Shown here: positions 1 to 7,360 of the stretch, one piece after another
How the letters are laid out: every line of letters begins with the position of its first letter
Position numbering within the stretch: position 1 is the stretch's first letter
From: a bacterium UBP3_UBA6266
GTDB lineage: Bacteria > Auribacterota > UBA6266
Reading direction: 5' to 3'
Assembly (NCBI GenBank): GCA_002440765.1
Contig: DJVC01000115.1
Coordinates: 1-20,920 of the forward strand
DNA length: 20,920 nucleotides
Notes under the pieces: generated by a model
The model's input: the letters and a program-made list of their open reading frames with translations, nothing else
What the model was told of the DNA's origin: nothing
Databases searched by the model: none
Position numbers and translations under genes: made by a program

Positions 1-10
1 TAACATACAT
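1..10 (-). CDS. Probable start of the next gene, cut by the left edge (3 codons)
   Basis: Reading leftward, the minus strand shows AAGGA at 21-17, a 6-base spacer, then ATG at 10-8 followed by Tyr and Val codons before the window ends. Two other ATGs sit nearby, at 14-12 and 6-4, so the frame is not certain. The gene would begin about 32 bases after the plsC stop and is probably in the same transcript. In many bacteria cmk is followed by ispH or rpsA, so one of those is a reasonable guess, but three codons cannot show it. Confidence 0.35.
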
Positions 11-41
11 CCATATTCCTTGCAACAAATAAAGAAGCCTT

Positions 42-653
42 TCAGGAAGCCCCCTCCCGCAGGGCCTCTATCTCTTTCATAATCCGGATGGATACATCTT
101 CTATTTCTTCTTTGGAGGGTTTTGCTATTTGCTTGAATTGCAAGAGGTTGCCGTAATAGACTTTGACCTTCACCCCGAACCTGGGCGTCTTGGAATCGCG
201 GGGCCAGGCGTTGTAGGAATTCCGGATGTAGGCGGGAACAACCGGGACACCTGTTTTAAGGACAATGGCGCCGATGCCCAATTTGGGGTCCTGTATTTTC
301 CCGTCCGTTGACCTTGTCCCCTCAGGAAAGATGACAATACCTTCCCCTTCTTTTAACTTCTTCAAAATCATCTTTAAGGCCCCGACATCCGCGGCTTTAT
401 TATCAATCGGCATAGCCTGTATCATTTTAAGATACTTTCCCATAAACTTATTTCTGAAAAGAGTTTTTCGGGCAACAAACCATAATTTTCTTTTCACACA
501 GCATCCGACAAGCGGAGGATCCATATAACTGGCGTGATTACCCGCGATGATAACCGCCCCTTTCGCCGGCACGCGGTCTATATCATGCGTTTCGAAAGAC
601 CAGAATAACTTCGCAAAAACTTTTATAAGAAACCTGCTTATTAAATAAGTCAT
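42..653 (-). CDS. plsC: 1-acyl-sn-glycerol-3-phosphate acyltransferase (PlsC/LPLAT family)
   Basis: This 203-residue protein should acylate lysophosphatidic acid to phosphatidic acid at the inner face of the cytoplasmic membrane, the second acylation in phospholipid synthesis. The acyltransferase signature HX4D is present as NHASYMD, with His40 and Asp45. The glycerophosphate-binding motif FPEGTRS is at 109-115, followed by a hydrophobic VPVVPAYI stretch typical of the family. The length suits a short bacterial PlsC, and the N terminus is a weak amphipathic or membrane-associating segment. Its ATG overlaps the cmk stop by four bases (ATGA), which implies translational coupling. The cmk-plsC order is common in several phyla. 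The family is clear, but the exact acyl acceptor cannot be read from sequence. Confidence 0.93.
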   Translation of the reverse strand: MTYLISRFLIKVFAKLFWSFETHDIDRVPAKGAVIIAGNHASYMDPPLVGCCVKRKLWFVARKTLFRNKFMGKYLKMIQAMPIDNKAADVGALKMILKKLKEGEGIVIFPEGTRSTDGKIQDPKLGIGAIVLKTGVPVVPAYIRNSYNAWPRDSKTPRFGVKVKVYYGNLLQFKQIAKPSKEEIEDVSIRIMKEIEALREGAS

Positions 654-1333
654 CTACCGGTCCGTTCCTTTATATACGAGGTTATTTTTCCCATTACCTG
701 CTCTATCGGCATATCGGTTGTATCAACATAAACAGCATCTTCAGCTTTTTTCAGGGGGCTGGTTTTTCTGGTTGAATCCTGATGGTCTCTTTTGGCGATT
801 TCCCGGGAGAGAGATTCAACATTCTTTTCCTCGCCTTTCTCTTTCATCTGATTGTGCCTGCGCTTTGCCCTTTCTTCGATACTTGCGTCAAGATAAAATT
901 TGCACTCGGCGTCGGGAAATACCACTGTCCCGATATCTCTTCCCTCAAGCACAACACCGCCCTTTTCCCCCATTTTACGCTGCAGCGCGACCATAGCTTC
1001 TCTGACCTCCGGAATTTTTGATACCGTTGAGGCAACCTTGTCTATTCCGGGCCGGAAAACAAGCCGGTTAGATTCAACACCGTCAATAAAGATTTTTGTT
1101 TTGCCGTTGATGTTTTTAAACTCTATTTTCACCGCCTGCGCGGTTTTAGTTATCGAAACAGTGTCTTCAAGCGATATGCCAGATGACATAACTTTAAGAG
1201 CCACCGCCCGATACATCGCTCCGGTATTTATATAGGAATAATGTAATTTTTCGGCTAAAAGTTTTGAAATGGTGCTTTTTCCCGAGCCCGCGGGTCCGTC
1301 TATGGCAATAATGGGGTTCATTCTGTTTGGCAT
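650..1333 (-). CDS. cmk: Cytidylate kinase
   Basis: Cytidylate kinase phosphorylates CMP and dCMP with ATP in cytosolic pyrimidine nucleotide metabolism. The 227-residue protein has the P-loop GPAGSGKST at 13-21, the NTGAMYRA segment near 36-43, GRDIGTVVFPDA at 131-142, and the lid/CMP-binding stretch with RDHQDSTR near 182-189. The length is normal. I chose the ATG at 1333 because GGAG at 1344-1341 stands seven bases upstream. A second in-frame ATG at 1321 would give a start closer to typical Cmk proteins but has no good ribosome-binding site. It is the first gene after a 72-base gap that holds a repeat copy, and its stop overlaps the plsC start. An aroA-cmk neighbourhood is also familiar from proteobacteria. 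Confidence 0.96.
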   Translation of the reverse strand: MPNRMNPIIAIDGPAGSGKSTISKLLAEKLHYSYINTGAMYRAVALKVMSSGISLEDTVSITKTAQAVKIEFKNINGKTKIFIDGVESNRLVFRPGIDKVASTVSKIPEVREAMVALQRKMGEKGGVVLEGRDIGTVVFPDAECKFYLDASIEERAKRRHNQMKEKGEEKNVESLSREIAKRDHQDSTRKTSPLKKAEDAVYVDTTDMPIEQVMGKITSYIKERTGR

Positions 1334-1361
1334 TTATAATCTCCACAACTATTAAAATACA

Positions 1362-1403
1362 AAATTCGAAGCACGAATATCAAAACAAATTCAAAATACA
1401 AAA
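1362..1403. repeat. Dispersed intergenic repeat, copy A
   Basis: The 72-base aroA-cmk gap is filled by a low-complexity sequence built around AAATTCGAAGCACGAATATC (1362-1381). This matches the start of copy B at 9870-9889 in 15 of 20 positions, with the core CGAAGCA and both flanking GAA/AAAT pieces kept. It contains a small inverted repeat, ATTCG-AAGCA-CGAAT. The remainder, up to about 1403, is made of AAATTCAAAATACAAAA-like units. The sequence is non-coding. I recall similar CGAA-rich intergenic repeats from genomes of uncultured bacteria but could not verify this. Confidence 0.55.
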
Positions 1404-1405
1404 AG

Positions 1406-2707
1406 TTACCTGGTAATTTTCTTCAGCATTTCTTCAAAACCGGGAAATGAGGTGTTGATAAATTCAGCGCCTTCAATCGAAGAATTTTTATCTGAGGTCA
1501 ATGCTCCTATTGCCATAGCCATCGCTATCCGGTGGTCTCCCTTGCTGTCAAATTTGCCCGCTTTGAATTCAGAAGGGCCGTTTATAATCATTCCGTCATC
1601 TGTTTCCTGAATATCTGCCCCGGCGGATTTTAAATTACTTACAATATTAGAAATCCTGTCGGATTCTTTATGCCTTAATTCCCCCGCGTTCCTGATTACA
1701 GTTGTGCCTTCCGCAAATGTCGCGAGAAGCGCAATAACAGGAATTTCATCGATGCTATTGGGAATTATTTTTCCCGAAACCTCAACCGCATTCAGCGAAG
1801 ACTCCTTGATAAAAATATCGCCAACCTGCTCACTGTAATATCCCGTATTATCATAATTGATTTGGACATCCGCTCCCATTTTATGGATGATTTTCAAAAA
1901 ACCGGTCCTTGTAGGGTTTAACCCGATATTTTTTATCAGAAGCTCGGATTTTTTTGTTACCAGCGCCGCCGCGATTAGAAACGCCGCGCTTGAAAAATCA
2001 CCCGGTACAATTATGTTCGCGCCATGCAGTCTCGCTTCCGGATTAACAGCCACCGATTTCTCCGTCACAAGAATCTTGCCGCCCATAAATTCAATAAGTT
2101 TTTCGGTGTGATCCCTGCAGGGCAAAAGCGAATTTACTATGGTCGTGCCATCGGCGTTCAAACCGGCAATCAATATGCAGGATTTAACCTGCGCGCTCGA
2201 AACGGGCATATCATAGAAAATCCCTTCAAGCATCCCGCCCTTTATTTTGAGAGGCGCCGTGATATCATTTTTATCTTTCGCCGGCGCACCGGATACGTTA
2301 CACCCCATCATAGAAAGCGGTGTAATGATTCTTGACATCGGCCTCGCGGAAAGAGATTCATCGCCCGTAAGCACGGCATTTATAGGATATCCGGCAACTG
2401 CTCCGGCCGTAAGTCTCATTCCCGTTCCGGAATTTCCGAAATATAAATCTTTGCCGGGGGTTTTTAATCCCTTCTTCCCCGCGCCTTTTATTTTTATAAG
2501 CTTGCCGTCATCTCTTATGTCAACCCCGAGATTACGGAAAACCGATACAGTATTCAGACAATCATCACTTCTCAGAAAACCCCTGATCTCAGAATTCCCT
2601 TCCGCAATCGAAGCAAGTATTATCGCTCTGTGGGAGATAGATTTATCACCCGGTAAGTTCACTTCACCGGTAATTTTAGAAACAGGGTTGATGTGAAGGT
2701 TGCTCAT
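1406..2707 (-). CDS. aroA: 3-phosphoshikimate 1-carboxyvinyltransferase (EPSP synthase), class II-like
   Basis: EPSP synthase condenses shikimate-3-phosphate with phosphoenolpyruvate, the sixth step of the shikimate pathway. The 433-residue protein shows LPGDKSISHRA at 18-28 with Lys22, the PEP-loop YFGNSGTGMR at 89-98, Asp320 in SIDEIP, and Glu348 in LRHKESD. All four short motifs used to define class II enzymes are present: GDKS (20-23), SAQVK (171-175), RDHTE (198-202) and NPTR (264-267). The position that is Gly96 in E. coli and Ala100 in the CP4 enzyme is Gly95 here. The start ATG overlaps the tyrA stop by four bases. The function is very secure; the class assignment rests on these motifs. 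Confidence 0.97.
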   Translation of the reverse strand: MSNLHINPVSKITGEVNLPGDKSISHRAIILASIAEGNSEIRGFLRSDDCLNTVSVFRNLGVDIRDDGKLIKIKGAGKKGLKTPGKDLYFGNSGTGMRLTAGAVAGYPINAVLTGDESLSARPMSRIITPLSMMGCNVSGAPAKDKNDITAPLKIKGGMLEGIFYDMPVSSAQVKSCILIAGLNADGTTIVNSLLPCRDHTEKLIEFMGGKILVTEKSVAVNPEARLHGANIIVPGDFSSAAFLIAAALVTKKSELLIKNIGLNPTRTGFLKIIHKMGADVQINYDNTGYYSEQVGDIFIKESSLNAVEVSGKIIPNSIDEIPVIALLATFAEGTTVIRNAGELRHKESDRISNIVSNLKSAGADIQETDDGMIINGPSEFKAGKFDSKGDHRIAMAMAIGALTSDKNSSIEGAEFINTSFPGFEEMLKKITR

Positions 2708-3573
2708 TTCTTTAAATGTTCGACGATTTTATCCCGTTTTATTTTCGACTCTTCCAACAGTTTCTGAAGTGTATTCTTATCTTCTTTTTCCAAAGCATCG
2801 ATAATCCTGTTGATTTCTTTCACAAATTCTTTTGCCGAAGAGAGGATTTCTTTTTTATTATCCACAAATATGTCTACCCATAAATTCGCAGGCGATGACG
2901 CTATTCTGGTCGCGTCTAAAAATCCGCCGCCGACCAAATTCGCGTCCATATCGACATCGGCGTTTGCGGCTATAGCACGGACAAGCGCATATGCCGCAAG
3001 ATGTGGCATATGGCTTATTTTAGCCAGTATTTTATCGTGCTTTTCGGGGTCCATCTCGATACACTTAGCCCCGAGCATCTTCCAAAAAGAATGAGCCCTG
3101 GCAACAGCAGCGTGAGGCGTTTTGTCGGTCGGTGTAATAACACATACCGCGTTATGAAAAAGCCTGTCAGTAGCCGCAGAAACGCCCCGTTTTTCAGTGC
3201 CCGCAATAGGATGGGAGCCGATAAAAAGCGCTTTATTCTCAAAAATCTTCTCGAGTTTCTGGACTATGCTTTTTTTTGTGCTGCCTACATCGGTTACAAG
3301 ACATTCTTTTGAAATAAGGTTTGCTATGGATTCGGCCTTATCCGCTATTGCGCTTACGGGAGTGCACAGGACAACAACTTCCGCCCCTGTTACCGCCAGA
3401 TCAAGATTCAGTGTGGCAGAGGTGGCGGCGCCCGCTTTAATAACTTCATCCACGGCGCTTTCCCTTCTTACAACCGCTACGATTTTTTCGGAAAGTTTAT
3501 TTGTCAGCAGAGTTTTCCCGATTGAGCCTCCTATAAGACCCGGACCTACAATAACGACTTTTTTTAACTTCAT
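2704..3573 (-). CDS. tyrA: Prephenate (or arogenate) dehydrogenase
   Basis: TyrA oxidatively decarboxylates prephenate to 4-hydroxyphenylpyruvate on the tyrosine branch, with NAD(P). The 289-residue protein opens with a Rossmann motif, VGPGLIGGS, at 9-17. GSHPIAG with His121, and SHMPHL at 187-192, match the catalytic and substrate regions of the family. The length covers only the dehydrogenase domain: no C-terminal ACT domain and no fused chorismate mutase is visible, so tyrosine feedback through ACT is not expected here. It sits one base after the aroF stop and overlaps aroA by four. Whether it uses prephenate or arogenate, and NAD or NADP, cannot be decided from sequence alone. Confidence 0.94.
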   Translation of the reverse strand: MKLKKVVIVGPGLIGGSIGKTLLTNKLSEKIVAVVRRESAVDEVIKAGAATSATLNLDLAVTGAEVVVLCTPVSAIADKAESIANLISKECLVTDVGSTKKSIVQKLEKIFENKALFIGSHPIAGTEKRGVSAATDRLFHNAVCVITPTDKTPHAAVARAHSFWKMLGAKCIEMDPEKHDKILAKISHMPHLAAYALVRAIAANADVDMDANLVGGGFLDATRIASSPANLWVDIFVDNKKEILSSAKEFVKEINRIIDALEKEDKNTLQKLLEESKIKRDKIVEHLKK

Positions 3574-3574
3574 C

Positions 3575-4588
3575 TTATAATTTTCTCCCGGATGCTGTTA
3601 TGATAACCCTGATATCCTCGATTAATTTGCTGAATTCTGCAAAGTTAAGCGACTGGGCCCCGTCCGACGCCGCTTTTTCAGGGTTTGGATGTACTTCTAT
3701 CATAAGCCCGTCCGCTCCTGCCGCGATAGCGGCTTTACTCATCGGAAGAACAAGGCTTCTCTTTCCAGTAGCATGACTCGGGTCGACTATCACCGGCAGA
3801 TGGCTCAATTCCTTAATCAACGGAACGGCGCTCAAGTCAAGCGTATTCCTCGTCATATCTTCAAATGTCCTTATACCGCGTTCACACAGTATGACATCCT
3901 TATTTCCTCCGGCAAGAATGTATTCCGCAGACATCAGGAATTCCTTTATTGTAGAGCTCAAACCTCTTTTCAGAAGAACAGGTTTTTTGCAAAGGCCCAC
4001 CTCTTTTAAAAGGTAAAAATTCTGCATATTCCGCGCGCCTATCTGTATAATATCACTGTATTCTTCTACAAGCCGGACATCGCGTGTATCCATAACTTCC
4101 GTAACAATCGGCAAACCGGCTATTTTCCCGGCTTTGGCCATAAATTTCAGGCCTTTATCCCCCAGTCCCTGGAAACTGTAGGGAGACGTTCTCGGTTTGA
4201 AAGCTCCACCTCTAAGTATATGCGCGCCGGCTTTCTTTATATGTTCAGCCGTATCGATTATCATCTTTTCATTTTCAACGGCGCACGGCCCCGCCATTAT
4301 CACTTCCGTGTTTCCCCCTATTTCAACACCGTTAACATTTATTACGGTCCTATCGGGTTTAAATTCTTTGCTTACCAGTTTATAGGGCTTTAAAATCGGC
4401 ATAACTTTTTCAACGCCTGAAAAAGCCTCGAGAGGAGTGTTTCTTATAATATCCTCATCGCCGATTACGCCGATAATAGTCCTTTCCTCTCCCTCGGAAA
4501 CCATCGGAGTGAGTTTTAACTCTTTTATCTTTGATATAATATGGTCTTTCTGTTCTTTTGTAATTCCGGGTTTTAAAACAATAATCAT
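3575..4588 (-). CDS. aroF: 3-deoxy-7-phosphoheptulonate (DAHP) synthase, Thermotoga-type with N-terminal regulatory domain
   Basis: This enzyme joins PEP and erythrose-4-phosphate in the first step of the shikimate pathway. The 337-residue protein has a ferredoxin-like N-terminal domain (about 1-70) followed by the TIM barrel. Metal ligands are visible as Cys102 (AGPCAVE), His272 (DPSHATG), Glu298 (IEVHPNP) and Asp309 (ASDGAQS). As I recall, these are the same residue numbers as in the Thermotoga maritima enzyme. In that family the N-terminal domain mediates allosteric inhibition by tyrosine or phenylalanine, so this is a likely feedback point. The start ATG directly abuts the hisC stop, with GGAGG at 4600-4596 inside the hisC end. 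The gene is also called aroG or aroA(G) in some annotations. Confidence 0.96.
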   Translation of the reverse strand: MIIVLKPGITKEQKDHIISKIKELKLTPMVSEGEERTIIGVIGDEDIIRNTPLEAFSGVEKVMPILKPYKLVSKEFKPDRTVINVNGVEIGGNTEVIMAGPCAVENEKMIIDTAEHIKKAGAHILRGGAFKPRTSPYSFQGLGDKGLKFMAKAGKIAGLPIVTEVMDTRDVRLVEEYSDIIQIGARNMQNFYLLKEVGLCKKPVLLKRGLSSTIKEFLMSAEYILAGGNKDVILCERGIRTFEDMTRNTLDLSAVPLIKELSHLPVIVDPSHATGKRSLVLPMSKAAIAAGADGLMIEVHPNPEKAASDGAQSLNFAEFSKLIEDIRVIITASGRKL

Positions 4589-5692
4589 TTATTTTCCTCC
4601 GGTTTGAGTCATAGCAATTTTCAAATTTTTAATGAACTTTCTGTTTTCCGCGGGCAGCCCTGCGGTAACCCTGATATATTCATTTAACCCGTAAGCTCCC
4701 ATCGGCCTAACAATAATACCCTTTTCAAGCAGCATATCAAAAAACTTTTTTGAGTCGCCCGTTTTAATCAGAATGAAATTAGTGGAAGTCGGAACAAATT
4801 CCAGGCCCATTTCGCGCAGATTCGAAACTATATAATCAATTCCTTCCTCATTAATCTCCAGTGTCCTTTGTACATGCCTGCAGTCGTCTAACGCGGCCAA
4901 AGCGGCAGATTGGGCGACAGAATTGACATTAAAGGGTTGTCTTGCTTTATTCAATGTCTCGATTATCGACTTATTCCCGACCGCGTAACCCACTCTGAGC
5001 CCCGCAAGACCGTACATTTTTGAAAACGTCCTTAATATAATGAGGTTTTTTCTCTCCGTGGAAGCTTTTACCAAGTCGGGAAAAGTCTTTTTATCGGCAT
5101 ACTCATAGTAGGCTTCATCCATTACAATAAGAACTTTTGACGGCACCTTTTCTACAAACGCTTCAACCTCATCCCCGCGGTTCATTGTTCCCATAGGATT
5201 ATTGGGATTGCACAGGAAAACGATTTTTGTATGCTCTGTCAAAGAATCTGCCAGTTTTTCCAGGTCTATCCTGTGATTTTTCAATCCTGTTTCTATAGTT
5301 TTAATACCGTAACTGTGCGCTATAATCCGGTAAATAACAAAAGAAGGAAACCCATATGCTATATTGTCTTCCGGAGATGACGCATACGAATGTATAGCAA
5401 GAAGAATTAATTCGTTAGACCCGTTGCCCATGCAGATGTTCTCGGGTCTTACATTAAGAGCGGCAGAAAGCTTTTGGCACAGGTAATATGACCCCGATTC
5501 AGGATACAGGTGGACTTTTTTCAAGGCGCGGTAAGCGGCCTTTAAAGCAAGAGGCGAGGGCCCCAGCGGGTTTTCGTTGGAAGCCATTTTAATTACTTTT
5601 TTTAAACCCAATTCACGTTTAACTTCCTCAATCGGCTTGCCGGGTGAGTAGGGATTCAGCGAAATAATATGTTTTTTTGGCAAAGGTATCAT
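4589..5692 (-). CDS. hisC: Histidinol-phosphate/aromatic aminotransferase (HisC family)
   Basis: This is a fold-type I PLP aminotransferase of 367 residues. Conserved features are ASNENPLGPSP at 37-47, CNPNNPMGT with Asn163, MDEAYYEY with Asp192 and Tyr195, the PLP lysine Lys225 in RTFSKMYGLAG, and Arg233 in GLRVGY. The family makes histidinol phosphate from imidazole acetol phosphate. No other his gene is in the window, and it lies between pheA and aroF, so an aromatic role (phenylpyruvate, hydroxyphenylpyruvate or prephenate as acceptor) is likely, alone or in addition. Bacillus subtilis HisC, encoded beside tyrA and the EPSP synthase gene, is a precedent for dual use. No strong ribosome-binding site precedes the ATG; pheA ends 18 bases upstream. 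Confidence 0.93.
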   Translation of the reverse strand: MIPLPKKHIISLNPYSPGKPIEEVKRELGLKKVIKMASNENPLGPSPLALKAAYRALKKVHLYPESGSYYLCQKLSAALNVRPENICMGNGSNELILLAIHSYASSPEDNIAYGFPSFVIYRIIAHSYGIKTIETGLKNHRIDLEKLADSLTEHTKIVFLCNPNNPMGTMNRGDEVEAFVEKVPSKVLIVMDEAYYEYADKKTFPDLVKASTERKNLIILRTFSKMYGLAGLRVGYAVGNKSIIETLNKARQPFNVNSVAQSAALAALDDCRHVQRTLEINEEGIDYIVSNLREMGLEFVPTSTNFILIKTGDSKKFFDMLLEKGIIVRPMGAYGLNEYIRVTAGLPAENRKFIKNLKIAMTQTGGK

Positions 5693-5710
5693 AAAACATT
5701 TATTTTAAAT

Positions 5711-6775
5711 TTAAAACACTCTGGGATAAGATCCCAATATTTTGACATATTTGCAGTGTTTGGAAATATCCCTGACACATTTTTTAATTTTTTCATCTTC
5801 CACATATCCGTCAAAATCCACGAAGAAATAATATTCCCACGCCCTTTTCTTTGAAGGCCTTGACTCGATTTTTGTAAGATTTATTTTCATCTTCTTGAAC
5901 GGCTGCAGTAATTCATAAAGGGCCCCGACTTTATCTTTTATCATAAGAAGGACCGAGGTCTTGTTTTTTTTGCTTTTTTTGCTGTAATTCTTTCCGACAA
6001 TCAAAAACCTGGTCTCGTTATGCGCCGTATCCTGAATGGAACCCGCCAGGATTTTCATATTATATTTTTCCGCGGCAAGACTGCTGGCAATGGCCGCGGC
6101 ATGTTTTTCTTTCGCGGCCCTTATAGCGGCGGCTGTAGTGCTGGACGCGGGAATATATTCCAAACCCGGAAGGTTGGCTTCAAGCCATAATCTGCATTGT
6201 CCGAATACTTCCGGCTTAGAGTATATTTTCTTTATCGAACCCAAAGCGCAATTGCCTATAAGATAATGCGTTATCTCCAGATAAATTTCAGCGCATATTT
6301 TAAGGTCCGAATCAATAAACATATCAAGAGTATGCGTCACTCCCCCTTCTATCGAATTCTCTATCGGAACAACCCCGTAGTCGGCGTTTCCCTTCTCGAC
6401 AAGGTTGAACACATCCGAAATGGAAACCGCGGGCAGGTATTTCACGGAAGAACCGAACTTTTTAGAAGCAGCCATCTGTGTGAATGAAGCCTCAGGCCCT
6501 AAAAAAGTGACAGTTATATCTTTTTCCAGCGCGAGAGAGGCGGACATTATCTCCCTGTAGATATTTTTAAGCGAATTTTTGTCAAGAAGGCCTTTGTTAA
6601 TCCTGGAAATATTGCTGTAGACCTCTTCTTCTCTCGAAGCCGAATAATATTCCGCTTTGTGTTGTTTTTTTATTTTAGCGACTTCATGCACAACTCCGGC
6701 GCGCTCATTCAACAGCTGAATTATTTTTTTGTCAACGGAATTAATCCTCTGCCTTAGATTTTTTAATTCCTTCAT
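5711..6775 (-). CDS. pheA: Bifunctional chorismate mutase / prephenate dehydratase (P-protein)
   Basis: This protein converts chorismate to prephenate and then to phenylpyruvate. With the ATG at 6775 it has 354 residues in three domains. The AroQ-type chorismate mutase (about 1-85) has Arg8, Arg25, Lys34, Arg48 and Glu49 in the expected places. The prephenate dehydratase (about 88-265) has GPEASFTQ at 93-100 and the catalytic TRF motif at 255-257. The ACT domain (about 274-354) has the GAL and ESRPS (304-308) phenylalanine-binding motifs. Phenylalanine feedback is therefore expected. A GTG at 6778 extends the frame by one codon, but GGAGG at 6785-6781 is only two bases from it and five from the ATG, which favours the ATG. 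scpB ends about 11 bases upstream. Confidence 0.96.
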   Translation of the reverse strand: MKELKNLRQRINSVDKKIIQLLNERAGVVHEVAKIKKQHKAEYYSASREEEVYSNISRINKGLLDKNSLKNIYREIMSASLALEKDITVTFLGPEASFTQMAASKKFGSSVKYLPAVSISDVFNLVEKGNADYGVVPIENSIEGGVTHTLDMFIDSDLKICAEIYLEITHYLIGNCALGSIKKIYSKPEVFGQCRLWLEANLPGLEYIPASSTTAAAIRAAKEKHAAAIASSLAAEKYNMKILAGSIQDTAHNETRFLIVGKNYSKKSKKNKTSVLLMIKDKVGALYELLQPFKKMKINLTKIESRPSKKRAWEYYFFVDFDGYVEDEKIKKCVRDISKHCKYVKILGSYPRVF

Positions 6776-6780
6776 CACAT

Positions 6781-6785
6781 CCTCC
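6781..6785 (-). promoter_or_regulatory. Ribosome-binding site that fixes the pheA start
   Basis: The minus strand reads GGAGG at 6785-6781. Spacing to the ATG at 6775 is five bases, against two bases to the alternative GTG at 6778, so initiation at the ATG is favoured. A third start-like ATG at 6780-6778 is followed at once by a stop codon. Confidence 0.7.
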
Positions 6786-6786
6786 G

Positions 6787-7341
6787 TTATTTTAAAGAAG
6801 AAAACTGACTTAATTCCTCTATCCTGGGTAATTCTTTGATATTAGTAAGGCCAAAATATTCAAGGAACTTCTCGGTTGTAGAAAATTCAAACGGGCGTCC
6901 CACAACATCTTTTCTGCCCGATATCCTGATAAGATTCTTATCAAGAAGGCTCTTTATGACGCCGTCCACATTAACCCCCCTTATAGATTCTATATCGGCT
7001 TTGATAATCGGCTGTCTGTAAGCGATAATGGCCAGTGTTTCAAGGGCAGGCTTTGACAACCTGGACGGCTGAGCCTGGTATATCCTCTTTATATACTCCG
7101 CGTATTCCGGCCTTGTAATCATCCTGAAACCGCCTGCCACTTCTTCAAACAGGAAAGGTTTGCCTGAATTCCTGTATTCATCGTTGATGGCGTCTATCAC
7201 TTCTTTCACTTCCTTTTTTCCGACGTTATCTTTGCCTTCAAAAGCTTTTAATATGTCATTAACGCTCAGAGGTTCCGCGGAAGCGAATAAAACAGCCTCC
7301 ACTATATTTTTAAGATTTTCTTTTGTGTTTACCGGCTCCAT
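6787..7341 (-). CDS. scpB: Segregation and condensation protein B
   Basis: ScpB is the small partner of the SMC-ScpA kleisin complex that compacts and segregates chromosomes. The 184-residue protein has two winged-helix domains, about 8-85 and 95-165. The conserved core starts with ALETLAIIAYRQPI at 99-112, continues with IRGVNVDGV at 120-128 and GRKDVVGRP at 142-150, and ends with the LEYFGL segment near 160-165. Length is normal. It follows scpA by 19 bases with an AGGGA element four bases before its ATG. scpAB as a pair is standard, but smc itself is not in this window. Confidence 0.96.
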   Translation of the reverse strand: MEPVNTKENLKNIVEAVLFASAEPLSVNDILKAFEGKDNVGKKEVKEVIDAINDEYRNSGKPFLFEEVAGGFRMITRPEYAEYIKRIYQAQPSRLSKPALETLAIIAYRQPIIKADIESIRGVNVDGVIKSLLDKNLIRISGRKDVVGRPFEFSTTEKFLEYFGLTNIKELPRIEELSQFSSLK

Positions 7342-7360
7342 ATCGTCCCTTCTCCGCTTG

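Noticed and set aside
1361..1378. Possible intrinsic terminator between aroA and cmk (ATTCG-TGCTT-CGAAT followed by T-rich sequence on the minus strand)
   Set aside because: The stem has only five base pairs, three of them A-T, so it is too weak for an intrinsic terminator.
1354..1383. Promoter-like TTGATA-N18-TATTTT on the minus strand ahead of cmk
   Set aside because: The -10 box matches at four of six positions and the whole signal lies within AT-rich repeat DNA, where chance matches are common. A cmk-plsC promoter remains possible but is not supported well enough to list.
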